A stretch of 19,158 bases of DNA from Mycoemilia scoparia (Eukaryota > Kickxellomycota > Kickxellomycetes > Kickxellales > Kickxellaceae): the NCBI GenBank assembly GCA_027575805.1, contig JANBPU010000293.1, positions 1 through 19,158 on the forward strand, read 5' to 3'. Below, one piece after another: positions 15,528 through 19,158 of this stretch; position 1 is the stretch's first letter; each line of letters starts with the position of its first letter. The notes beneath the pieces are model-generated. The model made no database searches, was not told the DNA's origin, and worked only from the letters and a program-made list of their open reading frames with translations. The position numbers were made by a program, and so were the translations under genes.

Positions 15528-18500
15528 ATGGCACAACCAAAGGGCAACAGCAATAGCAACCCTGCAGAGCCAAGCGGTACAGGCCAGCAGTCACAAACAA
15601 GCGCAGGAGATCCTGGGTTCTCGTTAGAAGACCTCTTCTCCAACGTCGATGCCCATCACTACGACAGCTCCAGAGCCGATGCGCTGGCCTCGATTCTGAT
15701 ATCAGCAGCAGAAAACCGACCATTCCAAGGCTTTTCGATGTCCTCGCAGGCAGGAACAAGCGATATGATTTCGAGATCAATGCCAGCCTTGTTTCCACAG
15801 CAGACATCAAGCACCACCAGCGGTGAGATGCCTTTGTCGTTCGATGCGGCCGTAATTTACAACAAGCCACCTGGTAGGTACCTCATCATATAACTTTTAT
15901 TCTTTATCAATTTCTCTTTCATGAGCAATCGCTGATATCGCATTGGTTGATGATTAATAATATATGCGACCCAGCAGAGTACAGTAAACTTGGTACCACG
16001 CTTGATTCGTTTCCCGCGCATGCTCATTCTAGCAGATATGGAGGAAGTGGTGGTGGGGACGCAACAGGACAACTCAGTGCCATATCCGGCAACAGCAACC
16101 TTCATGAAAACCCCTTAGGCCACCAGGATGGCTCAAATAGGGCCCGGGATTCACCTGCCACAACATCTGCCTCGTTTCCATTTTCTTTGAGCGACTTTTC
16201 ATCTCTTCTAAACTTCCACACCCTTGACAAACCATCGGCTCAGGGCCAACATAGTTTTGAAGGCCATATTGAAAACTTTGGTCAGAATAATCCCGGCAGC
16301 GACAACAACAACAACAACAGCAATAGTGGTGGTAATAACAAAGCTGAAAAGGACAGCAGTAGCGCAGCAACGAACCAAACTCCTGGAAGCATGGCTATGC
16401 CACTGTTCAATAATTTTAGCCCTGCAAGTTTTGACAGTACGCACGGAGATGTCAAGGCACCAAATCCAATCCAAGTCCATCGCACTCCATCCTATGATGT
16501 TGGCAGACAACCAACACCAGCAGGGCCAGGAAGCATGAGCAACAACAACGACTTTCTCACAACCCCATTGACAGCCAACTTTGTCAACCAGCAGCAGCAA
16601 AATTCGATGGTGTCACCCATTGCGCCATATTTCACATCAATCGAACAAGCATTCGAAGCTGGTATGAAAGCTGGCAACATTCTGTCAAACATATCGTTTG
16701 GATTGCCTGGCGAAGAAGGTAATGGTGGTTTGCAAAATAATAACAAACTGGATATTCCTGGACAGCAGCAACAGTCTATCCATATAAAGCAACAAGGTGG
16801 TGATGTTGACCACCATAGATTTGGTCAAGGCTTTATGGATCAATATTCCGACAATAACCCCAGATCAGCATTCATTGACCAAGCTCGTGGCACAGACCAG
16901 AATGCTACAGCTGCCGCTGCCGCTGCTGCAGCGGCCGCCTTCCAACAAGCATTGCTTAACCAAACTGCTGTTGGAGGAGCCCATGGCAGTGATGCACCAA
17001 ACCCGAATGCTAAGGATGCGGCGATGATGAGAAACAATATGTCTGCTATTGGTGCCCACCGGATGCCACCAATGAGCTATGGGCTGCAGCTCGATGGCTC
17101 ATCTGTACCCAACACAAGTATGCCATACATAACTCCAGCCACCAACACACGAGTCAACCAGGCTTGCACTACATGTCGTCGACGCAAGGTGCGCTGCAAT
17201 GGGGCCAGGCCATCGTGTATGTTCTGCTCAGAAAAGGGTTTCAAGTGTATATATGAGCCACCATCAGCAAGCAGCCGTGCCAAGGGAAAGAAGCGTGCTG
17301 GTGCCAATGCCAAAAGCAATGAAAGTGGAGGTTCCCAGAATAGAGCTGATGGCGATGGCAATGATCCCAAGGATGAAGCTCCAAGGCCACCCAGAATTGG
17401 CCATAGTCGTTCAAACACTTTGGCGTATGGGTCCATGTCCAGCCGAAAGAGGCAATATGATGGAAATGCATTCCCATCATTGGACGACACTGACTTGCTG
17501 GGCATTGGTCGTGAAGAGCACCGCTATCGCATGATGGGTCGCAGAGAATCTTTTACGCTTATCCATGCTGACGAGGATGATGACGAAGCTTATGAAGATG
17601 AACTCAAAGATGAGAATGAGTCAGATAACCTTGCCGACCAGTTTGACAAGAAGGTTACCATTCATGAATTGTCAGATCGCCAGATCACCCTGCCTGCCGA
17701 CATGTCCATCCGCTTCAGCATGTTCAACCTCATAGACTACAATGCTGAAGAAGAGATAAGATCAGCTGCTCTCGAATCCAAGGGCTTGGGGGGATCCTCG
17801 CCACATCAACAAACAGACACTGCTGAAAAGGCATTCAGCACAAAATCACGGGCTGAGCAGGCACTTGATGACTATTTCAAATTCTTCCACCCACAGCACC
17901 CAATCTTGCACCGGCCTACATTTGAGAGACAAGTCAAGAATGGAACAGTTGATCAACTCCTATGGCACTGTGTTCAAGCCATTGCTGGCAGGTTTGCCAA
18001 AGGAAACGACGGATCAGACCGAAAGCATAGGGTGTGTCCCTATGAATGGGGAAGACGCCATGCATCCATTGCCATTGCTATGTTGGCCAGTGCCAGCCGT
18101 AAACCTACCATTGAGACCATCCAGTCGTTCTATCTTCTATCCTTGCACCAGCTTGGATGCGGCAACTGGATGGATGGAATCACATTTTGGGGTACAGCTG
18201 CAAGAATTTTCAATCAGATGCAATTGCACATGCTCGATGAGGCATTTACATATCCTGGATACACATCCCATCTCGGTGAGCCCGAATCTCGTATCAGCAA
18301 CATGACAAAGCAACAATCACCTGCTCACTATGGCAGAGAGAAGAGATTGCCAACGACAACATCCGAAGAATGGATCAGACGCGAGATGGCCCGCAGGCTC
18401 CGCTGGAAGCTGTTTGAGTCTGAGCGCACATTTAATATTGGTACAGGTCGTCCACCATTGGTTGTCCTTGACCCAGGCTGGGTATTTATGCCCTGTAGTG

Positions 18501-19158
18501 ACAAGATCTGGGAACTAGTTGACCCAATGGGCCTGGGAGAGCAGGAACGTACACTGCTGCGTATCTGTCACTTCCATGTTGATGCCAGTGGATCTATTCG
18601 TGTCGAAATTCCAAGAAATATCAAGCTAGCAATGACAAGACGGGTATCAACAAGCTCAGGTATGGTTACTCCCTCAGCCAGTAGAAACTCTCTGTCTGCA
18701 GCTAAAGAAGAGTCCCAGGGAGGCAGTGAAGGATCCTCTAACAGCAACAAAGGAAAAGACAACGACAATGCCATGGAAGTGGATAACGACGATGCAACCA
18801 GCAGCCAAGCCTCAGCATCCACGCTATCAGTCGCAAACAGCGAGACAGTCATTTCTCAGGCAGAAGAGTACCTCATTAGAGTTAGAAGCAGAATGAATCG
18901 TGTTCACCTCAATGCCCACTCATCCATCATCATTGGACAGCTGACAAGGTCAAGACTGGCACTATTCAGGCTATTCTTCCCCTGCCGCTGGCCCTCACAG
19001 TTTGTGACCAAGGGTGGGAAGAATGATCCCAGCGTTGATGCTGGTGGAGGAGGAGGAGCTCCAGGGCCTGTTGTTGTTGGCTGGAATGAGAGAATTGGAC
19101 GCATGAAGGAAGCCATTCGTGAAATCGAGAACAAGATCAGACAGTGGAAGATGTATGT
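15528..19158 (+). CDS. Zn(II)2Cys6 fungal transcription factor, two exons, 3' end beyond the window
   Basis: This is a nuclear DNA-binding regulator. The model joins 15528-15873 to 15975-19158 (open at the right edge), giving at least 1176 residues without a stop. Cys513, 516, 523, 530, 533 and 540 fit C-x2-C-x6-C-x6-C-x2-C-x6-C, with the basic RRRKVR between the second and third Cys (17165-17248). A basic linker follows, then an acidic block (about 648-668). A fungal-specific transcription-factor domain (PF04082-like) starts near residue 745 with DDYFKFFHPQHPILHRPTF. It includes the conserved ARRLRWKLFESER...GRPP stretch and is broken by a Ser/Asn/Asp-rich insert at about 1003-1070. The 512 residues before the zinc cluster are Asn/Gln/Ser-rich, with a ten-alanine run (428-437) and two acidic-hydrophobic FSLxD motifs. 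The ATG is in good context (AGAATGG). The target genes are unknown. Confidence 0.92.
15874..15974 (+). other. Spliceosomal intron in the transcription-factor gene
   Basis: The first exon's frame hits a stop at 15891-15893, while the long second frame is blocked upstream by TAG at 15875-15877, so an intron is required. The donor GTAGGT at 15874 fits the fungal consensus. The acceptor CCAG ending at 15974, or the adjacent CAG ending at 15977, restores the frame. The length is 101 or 104 bases. GTACCT at 15878 with CAG at 15984 would also keep frame but has a poorer donor. Confidence 0.8.

Noticed and set aside
15340..15870. A 176-codon minus-strand open frame
   Set aside because: It is antisense to exon 1 of the transcription factor and runs into its leader; the composition (Arg, Cys, Trp, Leu) is typical of a shadow frame.

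Overview
The window looks like nuclear DNA from a filamentous or early-diverging fungus. The fungal call rests on a Zn(II)2Cys6 cluster followed by a fungal-specific transcription-factor domain. It is supported by a eukaryotic kinesin-6, a secreted subtilase, one short GT-AG intron, TATA boxes and AATAAA signals. The two long minus-strand genes have no introns. An intron-poor genome that keeps a long KIF20-like kinesin would fit an early-diverging lineage such as Kickxellomycotina or Mucoromycota, but that placement is a guess.

Layout from left to right. 1-423 is AT-rich sequence downstream of a gene. 424-6090 (minus) is a very long kinesin-6 of 1888 residues. 6091-7029 is intergenic, with a TCCA microsatellite. 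7030-9999 (minus) is a secreted subtilisin-like protease with signal peptide, propeptide, PA insert and all catalytic residues. 10000-13465 is a 3.5 kb AT-rich divergent gap in which I find no gene. 13466-14344 (plus) is an unrecognised 292-residue cysteine-containing protein behind a strong TATA box. 14345-15527 is intergenic. 15528 to the right edge (plus) is a Zn2Cys6 transcription factor with one intron. It is cut off by the window end after at least 1176 residues.

The genes do not form an evident pathway or cluster: a mitotic motor, a secreted protease, an orphan protein and a regulator. The transcription factor might act on its neighbours, but only weak CGG-type sites hint at that. I see no mobile element, CRISPR array, rRNA or tRNA. 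The most unusual features are an arginine-glycine tract inside the kinesin motor domain, Ser-Pro-x-Lys motif arrays at both ends of that kinesin together with two KEN boxes, and the orphan gene with an overlapping upstream ORF.
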